This document shows positions 17,362 through 25,900 of a stretch of 64,000 nt of DNA, in pieces. Every line of letters starts with the position of its first letter. Position 1 is the first letter of the stretch. Source of the DNA: Pseudoxanthobacter soli DSM 19599 (GTDB taxonomy: Bacteria > Pseudomonadota > Alphaproteobacteria > Rhizobiales > Segnochrobactraceae). The stretch spans positions 124,001 to 188,000 of the forward strand of contig NZ_FRXO01000007.1 in NCBI RefSeq assembly GCF_900148505.1, written 5' to 3'. A program made the position numbers and the translations under genes. A model generated the notes under the pieces. That model was not told the DNA's origin and ran no database searches. It worked only from the letters and a program-made list of their open reading frames with translations.

Positions 17362-18502
17362 CGGTGCTGCGGCCGGGGGCGGTTTCGATGCGCAGGTAGC
17401 CGGCGAACTGCCGGTCGACGTCCGGGTCGCCGGTGTCGACGAACAGGCCCTGCGGCCCGATGGTGGCGAGCTTGGAGGGCGGGGCGACGGCCGTGACGTT
17501 GGAGGGACCGATCCGGGCGAGCACCTGCGCGCTTATTGGCTGGTTACCGCGCCCGAATAGACACCCATTGCCCCCTATGATGCCCACATGGATGCGCGCA
17601 TGAGCGCGCATTGCACCCATCCCCGCGCGCGCGTCGAGATGGGCGAGGATGTCGGCCTCGCCGACATCGGCGGCGACGAGGGTGCCGTCGCGGACGAGAT
17701 CGACGCCGAGGAGCGTCCCCTCGATCCCCATGGCGGCGAGCAGGCCCTGCATGGTGGAGCCCGGCCCGACGATGTGGAGCACGTCCGGCTGCATCGCCCG
17801 CGCCAGCACCCGGCAGAGCGCCGCGGTCTCGGCGTCCTCGCTCACCGGCATCGCCGCCTTGACCGGCTGGATCGCGCCATCGAGGGGCACCCGGCCGTAG
17901 CCGAACAGCCGGGTCGCCGGCCGGCCCCGGCGCAGGCTGTCCTCGTCGATGTCGAGGATCTCGGCCTCCCGCGTCCGCCCGGCCGCCGGATCGCCGGACA
18001 GGAGCCGCGCGGCGAGTTGTCCGGCATGGACCGGGGAGACCGCGAACACGCCGGAATACATCTTCACCCCCGCCGGGATGCCGACGAGGGGCACCCGCGT
18101 GCCCACGATTGCGGCGATATCGCGGGCGGTACCGTCGCCGCCAGCGAACAGGATGAGGTCGACGCCCTCGTCGAGGAAACGGGCAACGGCGGCACGGGTC
18201 TCCGCGGCCCCGGTGACGCCGGGCGTAGGCGTGAACACGGTCGTGGCGTCGAGGCCGGCGGCGCGGCAGGCATCAGCGCCCATCGCGCCGGCTGCGGTGA
18301 CGACGGTCGCGGAGGTGCCGGCGAGCATCTTCAGCGCCGCCGCGGCTCGGCCGCCGGCGCCGGGGCGGGCACCGCGCGCCAGCGCCTCCTGCACGATGCC
18401 GGGTCCGTCGGAGCCCTTGAGCCCCACGGCGCCGCCGAGACCGGCGAGCGGGTTGACCACCACGCCCACGCGTCGCGGCGGGGCGTCTGCGGGCTCAATC
18501 AT
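17342..18502 (-). CDS. ATP-NAD kinase family protein (AcoX-like)
   Basis: 386-aa protein with the NAD-kinase fold. The kinase nucleotide motif is FAGGDGTARDIAAIVG, the N-terminus is RRVGVVVNPLAGLGGAVGLKGSDG, and GIPAGVKMYSGVFAVSP is typical of the AcoX subgroup found beside acetoin and other catabolic operons, whose function is unsettled. ATG 18502 was chosen because MIEPADAPPRRVG leads directly into the conserved beta strand. It is divergent from the GcvPA-like gene, sharing an intergenic region with the tandem 19-bp operator, so co-regulation is likely. The 3' end overlaps the MocR gene by 20 bp in convergent orientation. Confidence 0.85.
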   Translation of the reverse strand: MIEPADAPPRRVGVVVNPLAGLGGAVGLKGSDGPGIVQEALARGARPGAGGRAAAALKMLAGTSATVVTAAGAMGADACRAAGLDATTVFTPTPGVTGAAETRAAVARFLDEGVDLILFAGGDGTARDIAAIVGTRVPLVGIPAGVKMYSGVFAVSPVHAGQLAARLLSGDPAAGRTREAEILDIDEDSLRRGRPATRLFGYGRVPLDGAIQPVKAAMPVSEDAETAALCRVLARAMQPDVLHIVGPGSTMQGLLAAMGIEGTLLGVDLVRDGTLVAADVGEADILAHLDARAGMGAMRAHARIHVGIIGGNGCLFGRGNQPISAQVLARIGPSNVTAVAPPSKLATIGPQGLFVDTGDPDVDRQFAGYLRIETAPGRSTVMRVRG

Positions 18503-18610
18503 GACCGTACACCTGTTCGGCGCGCGAGGGTGGAGCACCGGCCGATCATCGTTGTTCCAAATCGATTATCCAAACCGCTGCGTCCGGAAAGGTCGGTCGA
18601 GAGAAGCGGT

Positions 18611-18648
18611 TTGTGCGGTATGATAACTTTTGTTCGTTATGCGAACAA
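18611..18648. promoter_or_regulatory. Tandem 19-bp operator (best copy of the regulon motif)
   Basis: Site B, 18630-18648, is a perfect palindrome TTGTTCG-TTATG-CGAACAA. Site A, 18611-18629, is TTGTGCG-GTATG-ATAACTT and abuts it with no gap. The pair lies between the divergent NAD-kinase-like and gcvPA-like genes. The same double 19-bp arrangement recurs at 32648, 38605, 40550 and 48242. Inverted GTTCG/CGAAC arms are of the kind bound by IclR-family regulators. Confidence 0.75.
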
Positions 18649-18719
18649 TCCATTGACGCGCTTCGCCAAGGCCGGCAAAGTTCGCTCACCCCGGCCGGCC
18701 CCACAGCGTGCGAGGCGTC

Positions 18720-20120
18720 ATGACCTTTCCCCATCCGTTCATGGGCAACTCGGTGCCCGCCATCAAGCAGGCGATGCTCGAGCGCATCGGCGCCGAGACC
18801 GTCGAGGAGCTGTTCGAGCAGATTCCGGCCGACCACCGCATGGCGCGGCCGCTTTCGCTGCCGCCGGCGATGCCCTCGGAGGTGGAGCTCAGCCGACACC
18901 TGCGCCAGATCCTGCGCAAGAACGCCGACTGCGAGGCGAACCTCAGCTTTCTCGGCGGCGGATGCTGGCAGCACCACGTTCCGGCGATCTGCGACGAGAT
19001 CGCCCGCCGCAGCGAGTTCCTGACGCCGGTCTGGGGCACCACGGCCTCGGACCACGGCCGAAATCAGGCCTGGTTCGAATTCACCAGCCAGCTCGGCGAA
19101 CTCGTCGACATGGAGATCGTGAGCCTGCCGGTCTACAGCTGGGGCTGTGCCGCCGGCCACGCCATCCGCATGGCCGCGCGCCTCACCGGCCGCCGCGAGG
19201 TGCTGGTGCCGCGCATCCTCTGCCCGGAGCGGCGCTCCGTGATCGACAATTATTGCGAGCCGGCGGCCATGCCGAACCACATCGCGGTGGTCGAGGTTGG
19301 CTACGACCCGGCGACCGGCCGCATCGACCTCGCCGATCTCAAGGCGAAGATCTCGGACAGGACGGCCGCGGTCTATCTGGAGACCCCGAACTATCTCGGG
19401 ACGATCGAAGCCGACGCCGCGACCATTGCCGAAATCGCCCATGCGGCCGGTGCCGAGTTCATCGTCGGGGTCGACCCGATTTCGCTCGGCATTCTCGCGC
19501 CGCCGTCGGCCTACGGCGCCGACATCGTGGTCGGCACCACCCAGCCGCTCGGCATCCACATGAACTGCGGCGGCGGCACCGGCGGCTTCATCGCCAGCCG
19601 CGACGAGGAGCGCTACGCGCGCGAATATCCCGCCCTGCTGGTTTCCATCGCCGAGACCATCGTGCCGGGCGAACACGGCTTCGGCCTCGCGCTGATGCAC
19701 CAGTCCTCCTACGGCTCGCGCGAGAACGGCAAGGACTGGACCGGCAACTCGGTCTATCTCTGGGCGATCGCCAACGCGGCCTATATGAGCCTGATGGGCC
19801 CCGAGGGCTTCCGCGAGGTCGGCGACCTGATCATCGCGCAGGCCCACCATGCCGCCGGGCGGATCGCCTCGGTGCCCGGCGTCGCGGTGCGCTTCCCCGC
19901 CGGCTTCTTCAAGGAATTCGTCGTCGATTTCAGCGGCACCGGAAAGACGGTCGCCGAGATCAACCGGGCGCTCGCCGGACGCGGCATCTTCGGCGGCCAC
20001 GACCTTTCCCCCATCCTGCCCGAACTCGGCCAGGCGGCGCTCTATGCCGTGACCGAGATCCACGCCGCAGCCGACATCGACCGCCTCGTGCAGGCCCTTT
20101 CGGAGATCGCCGCGCAATGA
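18720..20120 (+). CDS. Glycine dehydrogenase subunit 1-like (GcvPA paralog)
   Basis: 466-aa PLP-fold protein homologous to the N-terminal half of the glycine cleavage P-protein (GcvPA). MTFPHPFMGNSVPAIKQAML and ELFEQIPADHR correspond to the GcvPA start. Regions normally strongly conserved are altered: SFLGAGAYDHH reads SFLGGGCWQHH, and the TPYQPEISQGTLQ block reads TPVWGTTASDHGRNQ. ATG 18720 is used. It overlaps the GcvPB-like gene by 4 bp, so they form a heterodimer in all likelihood. No gcvT or gcvH is nearby. The divergence and the shared operator suggest a specialised decarboxylase for another amino acid or imine rather than housekeeping glycine cleavage. Confidence 0.85.
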   Translation: MTFPHPFMGNSVPAIKQAMLERIGAETVEELFEQIPADHRMARPLSLPPAMPSEVELSRHLRQILRKNADCEANLSFLGGGCWQHHVPAICDEIARRSEFLTPVWGTTASDHGRNQAWFEFTSQLGELVDMEIVSLPVYSWGCAAGHAIRMAARLTGRREVLVPRILCPERRSVIDNYCEPAAMPNHIAVVEVGYDPATGRIDLADLKAKISDRTAAVYLETPNYLGTIEADAATIAEIAHAAGAEFIVGVDPISLGILAPPSAYGADIVVGTTQPLGIHMNCGGGTGGFIASRDEERYAREYPALLVSIAETIVPGEHGFGLALMHQSSYGSRENGKDWTGNSVYLWAIANAAYMSLMGPEGFREVGDLIIAQAHHAAGRIASVPGVAVRFPAGFFKEFVVDFSGTGKTVAEINRALAGRGIFGGHDLSPILPELGQAALYAVTEIHAAADIDRLVQALSEIAAQ

Positions 20121-21694
20121 CCGGAACCGCCCCCAAGCTTCCGCGCTATCACGCCGCCGTCTGGGACGAGCCGGTGGTGATGGAAATGGGCCATCCCGGC
20201 CGCCGTGGCGTGGTGTTCCCGAAGCCCGCCGCCGGGGCCGCTTCCGAGGCTGCTTCCGGTGCCGCTTCCGACGGGCTGGTGCCGGCCGGGATGCGCCGCG
20301 CCGTGCCGCCGGCGCTGCCGGAAATGTCGGAGCCCGACGTGCTGCGGCACTATCTGCACCTGTCGCAGGAAACGCTGGGCATGATGGGCATCAGCCTGTT
20401 CGGCACCTGCACCATGAAATACAACGCCCGCCTCAACGAGGCGCTGGCGGCGCGGCCGGAACTCGCCGAGGTGCATCCGCTCCAGCCGGAAGAGACGCTG
20501 CAGGGCGTTCTCGAAATCATCCACGGGCTCGACCTGATCCTGCGCGAGCTTTCCGGCATGGACCAGTTCGTGTTCCAGGCGGCGGGCGGGGCCGATGCGG
20601 CCTATACCCACGCCTGCGTGACGCGGGCCTGGCTCGCCGCGCGCGGCGAACTCGGCCAGCGCGACGAGATCATCACCTCGATCCAGGCCCATCCCTGCAA
20701 TCCGGCCACCGCCGCGACCGCCGGGTTCAAGATCATCACCCTGCCGCTGGAGGAGAACGGCTACCCCTCCGTGGAGGCGCTGAAGGCGGCGATCTCGCCG
20801 CGGACCGCCGCGCTGATGATCAACAATCCCGACGACATGGGCCTCTACAATCCCCACATCAAGGAATGGGTCCGCCTCGTCCACGAAGCCGGCGGCCTGT
20901 GCTTCTACGACCACGCCAACTTCAACGGCGTGATGGGGCGCATCCGCGCCCGCGAACTCGGCTTCGACGCCTGCATGTACATGCTGCACAAGACCTTCGG
21001 CGCCCCGAAGGGCGGCGGCGGGCCGGCGGTGGGCGCCTACGGATGCAGCGCGGAGCTGGCGTCGTTCCTGCCGAAGCCGGTGGTGACGTTCGACGGCGAC
21101 CGCTACCACCTCGATTTCGACCGGGCCGAGAGCGTCGGCAAGGTGCGCGAGTTCCTCGGCAACGTGCCGGTGGTGATGAAGGCCTATGCCTGGGCGCGCT
21201 CGCTCGGCGCCGAGGGCATCCGCGAGGCGGCGGATTTGTCCGTGCTCGGCAACAACTACATGGAGCACGAGATCCTGAAGATCCCCGGGGTGACGCGCTC
21301 CCACCCGGACATCGACCTGTGGCGTATGGAGATGACGCGCTTCAGCCTCGGCAAGCTGTTCGAGGACACCGGCATCAGCGCGGTCGACGTGCAGAACCGC
21401 ATGGTGGATTACGGCATCGACGCCTTCTGGCTGTCCCACGAGCCGTGGATCGTGCCGCAGCCGTTCACGCCGGAGGCCGGCGAGATGTGGTCGAAGGAGG
21501 ACCTCGACACCTGGATCGCGGTGCTGGCCGCCATCGTCGCGGAAGCCTATTCCGATCCCGACACCATCCGCAGCGCCCCCCACAACCAGGCCGTCCACCA
21601 GATCAAGGCCGGCCCGCTGGAAGACCCCGCGCACTGGGCCATGACCTGGAAGGCCTACCGGCGCAAGCACGGCACGGCAAAGGCGGTCGCCTGA
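20117..21694 (+). CDS. Glycine dehydrogenase subunit 2-like (GcvPB paralog)
   Basis: 525-aa homolog of the PLP-binding C-terminal half of glycine decarboxylase. The Schiff-base lysine is K292 in MLHKTFGAPKGGGGPAVG; canonical proteins have His at the position of K298 (HGGGGPG). MFGTCTMKYN-type start is present as ISLFGTCTMKYNARLNE, and DHANFNGVMGRIRARELGFD corresponds to the canonical DGANMNA block. An Ala/Gly/Ser-rich insert at residues 37-55 is unusual. Coupled to the GcvPA-like gene. No H- or T-protein genes are in the window, so the aminomethyl acceptor would have to be the genomic H-protein, or the reaction is different. Confidence 0.87.
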   Translation: MTGTAPKLPRYHAAVWDEPVVMEMGHPGRRGVVFPKPAAGAASEAASGAASDGLVPAGMRRAVPPALPEMSEPDVLRHYLHLSQETLGMMGISLFGTCTMKYNARLNEALAARPELAEVHPLQPEETLQGVLEIIHGLDLILRELSGMDQFVFQAAGGADAAYTHACVTRAWLAARGELGQRDEIITSIQAHPCNPATAATAGFKIITLPLEENGYPSVEALKAAISPRTAALMINNPDDMGLYNPHIKEWVRLVHEAGGLCFYDHANFNGVMGRIRARELGFDACMYMLHKTFGAPKGGGGPAVGAYGCSAELASFLPKPVVTFDGDRYHLDFDRAESVGKVREFLGNVPVVMKAYAWARSLGAEGIREAADLSVLGNNYMEHEILKIPGVTRSHPDIDLWRMEMTRFSLGKLFEDTGISAVDVQNRMVDYGIDAFWLSHEPWIVPQPFTPEAGEMWSKEDLDTWIAVLAAIVAEAYSDPDTIRSAPHNQAVHQIKAGPLEDPAHWAMTWKAYRRKHGTAKAVA

Positions 21695-21812
21695 ACGAGC
21701 GCTGTCACGCGGCGGTCTCGAAGGAATCGGCCGGGCCGGTCGGGCAACGCCCGCTTTCTGGACCGGCCTATGCTCAGACGCGTCTGCAGGCGTCGCCCGT
21801 TCTTCGCCGTCG

Positions 21813-23246
21813 CTACTCTGCGGCGCCAGCGAGATCGTTCGTATCTTCGTCCTCGAACGGATATGAGGCGTAGTCGACGGATCGCAGCTCTTCGCCGTTA
21901 TCGAACGCGCCGAAACCTGCGACGCGGAAGCCAGGGGCCCGCAGGAAATAGTCGGTGGGGGTCTTGCCCCTTCCGCTCGCAAAACGCTCATGCGGATCCG
22001 GCGCCTGATTGTCTGCGATCGTCATCCGGTCGGAGTTGTGGGTTTCGACGACGAGATAGATGTGATCCGGCCCGGGAGGCGGCAGACTGCTGATGGTCAC
22101 CCCGACATCGCCCGGCTTCTGGTGGCCGACGTCCACGACGCCCCAGCCCCGTTTTTTCAGCATCGACGCCAGCGCGCCCGCTCCGCGTTCGGTCTTGATG
22201 TCGATGCCGGACATCTGGAGGAATGCGCTCAGCGTCGCGGCACAGGATCGCGTCGGAAAGGTGAAGCCGCTGCCCTCCATATAGCCCGCCGCTTTTGCAT
22301 GCACGGCTGCGATCGTCTCCGTTCGACTGCCAAGCTCGATCAGCGCGGGAATACAGTCTCCATCCCCCTCGCCGATCACATTCACGACCGAATGGGCATC
22401 GTAGTAGCGGGCCGACACCATCTCGCCGATGAATTTGTCGGCGATCGCCCGCGCCGCGACACGGTCGGGATGGAGTTCGTCGTGCCAGTGATTGCTGCAG
22501 AGCCCCCGGACGTCGACGACACGGACCGCCTTGTTGGATGCCGCGATTTCCCCAAGCAAATCGTACATGCGATCCACGAGGACTGCGATGATGTACGAGC
22601 ACAGTGGCAATTCCGGCGTGTATCCCTTTGAAGTGAAGGGCACTCCTAGCCAGCGTCCGCCGCTTTTCGGAATGGCGTGATCGTACCCATGAAGGAGTAT
22701 TTTCGTCTGCGGGGATGAGACATTCACGAGACTTATAATCTGGAGATATTGGTCTCTAATTTTATCGTATATCCCGTCGACCTTAGCTCTATCCAGGCAT
22801 TCCCAAGGGTCTGTCGTTCCTGCCCGATAGGGGTTCAGGAAACACTCAAGCTGGCCTCCGCCTAGGAAGTCGTTGCCTCCGCCAGAGAACACCAGAAAAT
22901 CGAAGATTCCGCTCCGGATCGGTTGATAGAGGCCTGAATCCGCTCCCTTTCTACCATCGGGAGCATGGGAGCTTCTGACGATGTCTTCGAGTGTGTCTCC
23001 CGGCCATCCGATGTTCCTATAGTAAAATCTTGGATCTCTTTCGATAAAATTCGGAAATGCCTCATTGTATCCGAAGAAATATTCTGACCATGGATAGAGA
23101 ATATTTGCCCACGAGTCGCCTTCTACTAATACCTTGTACTCGAAATTGGCGGGATCGGCGCCGTTCCGCAGGCCGTAATAGCGAGCTTCCTCGTAGCCAC
23201 CGATCCGGAAGACCAGGCTTGTGTTTGTTTTTTCCATTTCGCGCAT
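21813..23246 (-). CDS. SGNH/GDSL hydrolase fused to a putative cysteine-peptidase-like domain
   Basis: 477-aa protein, not seen by me in a named family. The first 290 residues have the SGNH pattern: block I GDSWAN (about 43-48), block III GGGND (N125, D126) and block V D256-x2-H259 (HWHDELHPD). The C-terminal part (about 300-440) has Cys in RSCAATLSAFLQ (C335) and His in DHIYLVVET (H395) followed by ADNQ, resembling the Cys-His arrangement of NlpC/P60 or CHAP amidases. No signal peptide is evident. ATG 23246 is chosen for its upstream GGAG; ATG 23264 has none. DNA around 22.65-23.25 kb is visibly more AT-rich than its neighbours, suggesting transfer. Possible role: hydrolysis of cell-wall or exported esters; uncertain. 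Confidence 0.75.
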   Translation of the reverse strand: MREMEKTNTSLVFRIGGYEEARYYGLRNGADPANFEYKVLVEGDSWANILYPWSEYFFGYNEAFPNFIERDPRFYYRNIGWPGDTLEDIVRSSHAPDGRKGADSGLYQPIRSGIFDFLVFSGGGNDFLGGGQLECFLNPYRAGTTDPWECLDRAKVDGIYDKIRDQYLQIISLVNVSSPQTKILLHGYDHAIPKSGGRWLGVPFTSKGYTPELPLCSYIIAVLVDRMYDLLGEIAASNKAVRVVDVRGLCSNHWHDELHPDRVAARAIADKFIGEMVSARYYDAHSVVNVIGEGDGDCIPALIELGSRTETIAAVHAKAAGYMEGSGFTFPTRSCAATLSAFLQMSGIDIKTERGAGALASMLKKRGWGVVDVGHQKPGDVGVTISSLPPPGPDHIYLVVETHNSDRMTIADNQAPDPHERFASGRGKTPTDYFLRAPGFRVAGFGAFDNGEELRSVDYASYPFEDEDTNDLAGAAE

Positions 23247-23464
23247 AGGATGTTCTCCGCCCATTTAGGGTGCATTTTTCTCCTTTAAGTAGAGTGTAAC
23301 GAATGGTGTGAAATGCAACGACATTTCGCGTCGCCATGGGGAACAGGCGTATCGCAGCCCGCCATGCTGGGGGCGCCGTCATGCCATGGAAACCGGCCGG
23401 CACCGGGGAGCCTGCACCCGCAGGTTTTCCCGATCCCGGCCCCGCAGCCGGTGTCGCCGGCGGG

Positions 23465-24016
23465 TTATTCCATGTTGGTGTGATTGGCGCGCATGCGTTC
23501 GGCGGAGATGTCGAGGCGCGCCTTCAGCTTGAGGATCATCACCTCGAACAGCACGAACAGGCTGCCTTCGAACACCGATCCCATCGGCAGCAGCGAGACC
23601 TTGGCGCCCTGATCGTCGGCCATCGTCTGGGCGGGCAGCACGAGGACCTCGTCGGCCATCTGCGGGACCCGGCCCTGGGGCTGGGCGGTGATGACCAGAA
23701 CCCGGGCGCCGGCATTGCGGGCCACGCCCACCAGCGCCACGGCCGTCGAAATCTCGCCGGGGCCGCAGACGTTGAGGAACAGGTCGCCCTTGCCGATCGC
23801 CGGCGTCGTCATGTCGCCGACCACGGAGACCGACAGCCCGAGGTGGAACAGCCGCATGGCGAAGCCGCGGATCTGGAGCCCCTCCCGGCCGCCCGCATAG
23901 ACGGTGATGTGCCGGGCGGCGGCGATGGTCTCGACGGCGCGGTCGACAGCGGCCTCGTCGATGCGGTCGAGCGGAGCGGCCAGTTCTTCGAGGGCCGTCC
24001 TGTACATGCTTGTCAT
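23465..24016 (-). CDS. SIS-domain protein, 6-phospho-3-hexuloisomerase-like
   Basis: 183-aa sugar isomerase (SIS) fold protein of the length and layout of 6-phospho-3-hexuloisomerase. Diagnostic pieces are YAGGREGLQIRGFAMRLFHLGLSVSVVGD, TTPAIGKGDLFLNVCGPGE, VLVITAQPQGRVPQMADEVLVLPA and the C-terminal PMGSVFEGSLFVLFEVMIL. A strong ribosome site (GGGAGGAG) precedes ATG 24016. The partner hexulose-6-phosphate synthase is not nearby, so it may serve another ketose phosphate. Monocistronic, divergent from the MFS gene. Confidence 0.82.
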   Translation of the reverse strand: MTSMYRTALEELAAPLDRIDEAAVDRAVETIAAARHITVYAGGREGLQIRGFAMRLFHLGLSVSVVGDMTTPAIGKGDLFLNVCGPGEISTAVALVGVARNAGARVLVITAQPQGRVPQMADEVLVLPAQTMADDQGAKVSLLPMGSVFEGSLFVLFEVMILKLKARLDISAERMRANHTNME

Positions 24017-24349
24017 CGTGTGCTCCTCCCGGTGAGCGCGTCGCGCCTGTTTCCGGCGCTGGATTATGGATGTCGAGCCGCTGCGGACGCTCTGGCGTCG
24101 GGTCGTCCGGGCGGCACCGGATGACCCGGGCACGACATCATCCCCGAAGTCCATAATTTTCGGCTACCGCCCCGAACGGATGGTGCCGGCTGCGCCTCCC
24201 CGGAGGTTCGTTCTGTCAAGCCCGGCGATAATTGATCGGACCCCGGCCGGGCTCTGGACAAGGCGCAACCCGCACAGGAAAGTCGCGGCGTATCTTACCG
24301 TCATCGCCGGAATTTCCGCCGCAGGGCGATCGCTTCCACGGGGTTGCGC
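24017..24349. other. Divergent intergenic region, no gene seen
   Basis: 333 bp between the divergent SIS gene and the MFS-GT-P450 operon. It should contain both promoters. I see no convincing small gene, palindrome or repeat in it. Confidence 0.5.
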
Positions 24350-25900
24350 ATGAGTGTCGCGTCGACAGACAGCCGGCAGCGCTGGTGCACCGTGTTCGCG
24401 ACCGCCGGCGCGCTGGGCATGATCATGATCGACGCCACCGGCACCGCCGTGGCGCTGCCCTCGATCCAGCGCGACCTGCTGCTGAGCCAGGGCAGCCAGC
24501 AGTGGATCATCACCCTCTACGCGCTCACGCTGGCGGTGGCGATCGCGACCGGCGGGCGGCTCGCCGACGTCTATGGCCGGGCGCGGGTGTTCCGCCTCGG
24601 CGTCGCGCTGTTCGCGGCGGGCTCGGCGGTGAGCGGCCTCGCGCTCGATCTGCCCATGCTTTTGTGCGGCCGCACCATGGAGGGGCTGGGCAACATCCTG
24701 ATGGCCCCGGCGGCGGCGCTGCTGGCCACCGAGGCCTTCGGCCCCGCGGAACGGGGACGGGCCATGGGGCTCTATACCGGCCTCGGCGGGCTCGCCATGG
24801 TGGTCGGCCCCATCGTCTGCGGGGCGGTGGTGCAGGCCGGCGGCTGGCGCTGGGCCTTCTTCGTCAACCTGCCGCTCGCCGCTGCCGTTCTCCTGCTGCT
24901 GCGCGCGGCGGGGGCCGCCGCCGCAAGTCCGCGCAGCGGCGTGTTCCGGCCGGCCGAGAGCGTGCTTCTGGCGGCGGCGCTGGGCCCGATCGTGCTCGGT
25001 CTGCAGCAGAGCCACGCCTGGGGCTGGACCTCGCCCCTGACGCTTTCGCTGGTGGCGGGCGGAACCCTGCTGCTCGCGGTGTTCGCGGTCATCCAGGCGC
25101 GCTCGGCCGACCCGCTCGTGGACGTGCGCCTGTTCACGCAGCGGCAGTTCTGCGCGGACGGCATCGTATTGTTCTGCGCCCAGTGCGCCATCGTCGGGCA
25201 ATCCGCCTACGGCGCCATCTATCTGCAGCGCGTGCTGCATTTCGCGCCGCTGGAATCCGGCCTCGCCATGCTGCTGTTCCTCGCCCCGATGATGGCATGC
25301 GCGCCGCTCTCGGGCGTGCTCTACGACCGCTACGGGGTGAAGGTGCCGGTGGTGGCGGGGCTCGCACTGGCGACGGCGGGCTTCATTCTGGAAATCCAGG
25401 CGCTGCCAAGGATGGACTTCGCCTTCATGGCGCCCGCGCTGTTCATGACCGGCGCCGGCATGGGCCTGTCGCTGTCGCAGACCTACACCGATGGCACCGG
25501 GCAGGTGGCGGAAAGCCGGCGCGGCCGGGCGTTCGGCGCCCTCGATACGGTCCGCCAGCTCGGCGGCGCCATCGGCATGGCGGCCATCGGCACCGTGGTG
25601 GTGGCCATGGAGCGGGGCCGTTTCCTCTCCATCGCCGCGGACGCGGCGCCGGAAGGCCCCGCGCGCGTGCAGCTCGAAGCGCTCATGGCGGACGCCATCT
25701 ATGGCAAGGACGCCGCCGTGCACACGCTGGCGGAACAGTGGCCAGCGGTCGCCTCGGCCCTGCGCGCGAGCGCCGCGCTCAGCATCTCCGACGGCTATCA
25801 TGTGGGGGCGGGCATGCTCGCCCTCGCGCTGTGCGCGGCGGTGCTCATGATGCGCCGCCCCTCGCCCGCGACACGTCGGACCGGGAGGGAGACGGCCTGA
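24350..25900 (+). CDS. MFS efflux transporter, DHA2 (EmrB/QacA) type
   Basis: 516-aa inner-membrane drug/proton antiporter-type exporter with about 14 hydrophobic helices. Motif A appears as GGRLADVYGRARVFRLG and motif C-like LGGLAMVVGPIVCGAVV. The N-terminus IMIDATGTAVALPSIQRDLL is the D1 motif of the 14-TM family. ATG 24350 lies 6 bp after a possible TTG. The stop overlaps the glycosyltransferase start (TGATG, 25898-25902), so it is translationally coupled. In this context it probably exports the glycosylated product made by its two neighbours. Confidence 0.92.
   Translation: MSVASTDSRQRWCTVFATAGALGMIMIDATGTAVALPSIQRDLLLSQGSQQWIITLYALTLAVAIATGGRLADVYGRARVFRLGVALFAAGSAVSGLALDLPMLLCGRTMEGLGNILMAPAAALLATEAFGPAERGRAMGLYTGLGGLAMVVGPIVCGAVVQAGGWRWAFFVNLPLAAAVLLLLRAAGAAAASPRSGVFRPAESVLLAAALGPIVLGLQQSHAWGWTSPLTLSLVAGGTLLLAVFAVIQARSADPLVDVRLFTQRQFCADGIVLFCAQCAIVGQSAYGAIYLQRVLHFAPLESGLAMLLFLAPMMACAPLSGVLYDRYGVKVPVVAGLALATAGFILEIQALPRMDFAFMAPALFMTGAGMGLSLSQTYTDGTGQVAESRRGRAFGALDTVRQLGGAIGMAAIGTVVVAMERGRFLSIAADAAPEGPARVQLEALMADAIYGKDAAVHTLAEQWPAVASALRASAALSISDGYHVGAGMLALALCAAVLMMRRPSPATRRTGRETA

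Noticed and set aside
18503-18719. Glycine riboswitch upstream of the gcvPA-like gene
   Set aside because: The leader has no glycine aptamer-like paired elements or tandem layout; a protein operator explains the visible palindrome.
17588-21694. A single very long plus-strand open frame running from inside the NAD-kinase-like gene through the GcvPB-like gene
   Set aside because: Only the part from ATG 20117 has family similarity. The upstream part is the antisense of real genes, caused by high GC lowering stop frequency.
21813-23246. SGNH/cysteine-domain gene as part of a prophage lysis module
   Set aside because: No holin, integrase, structural or replication genes of phage lie nearby, so I left it as an isolated acquired gene.
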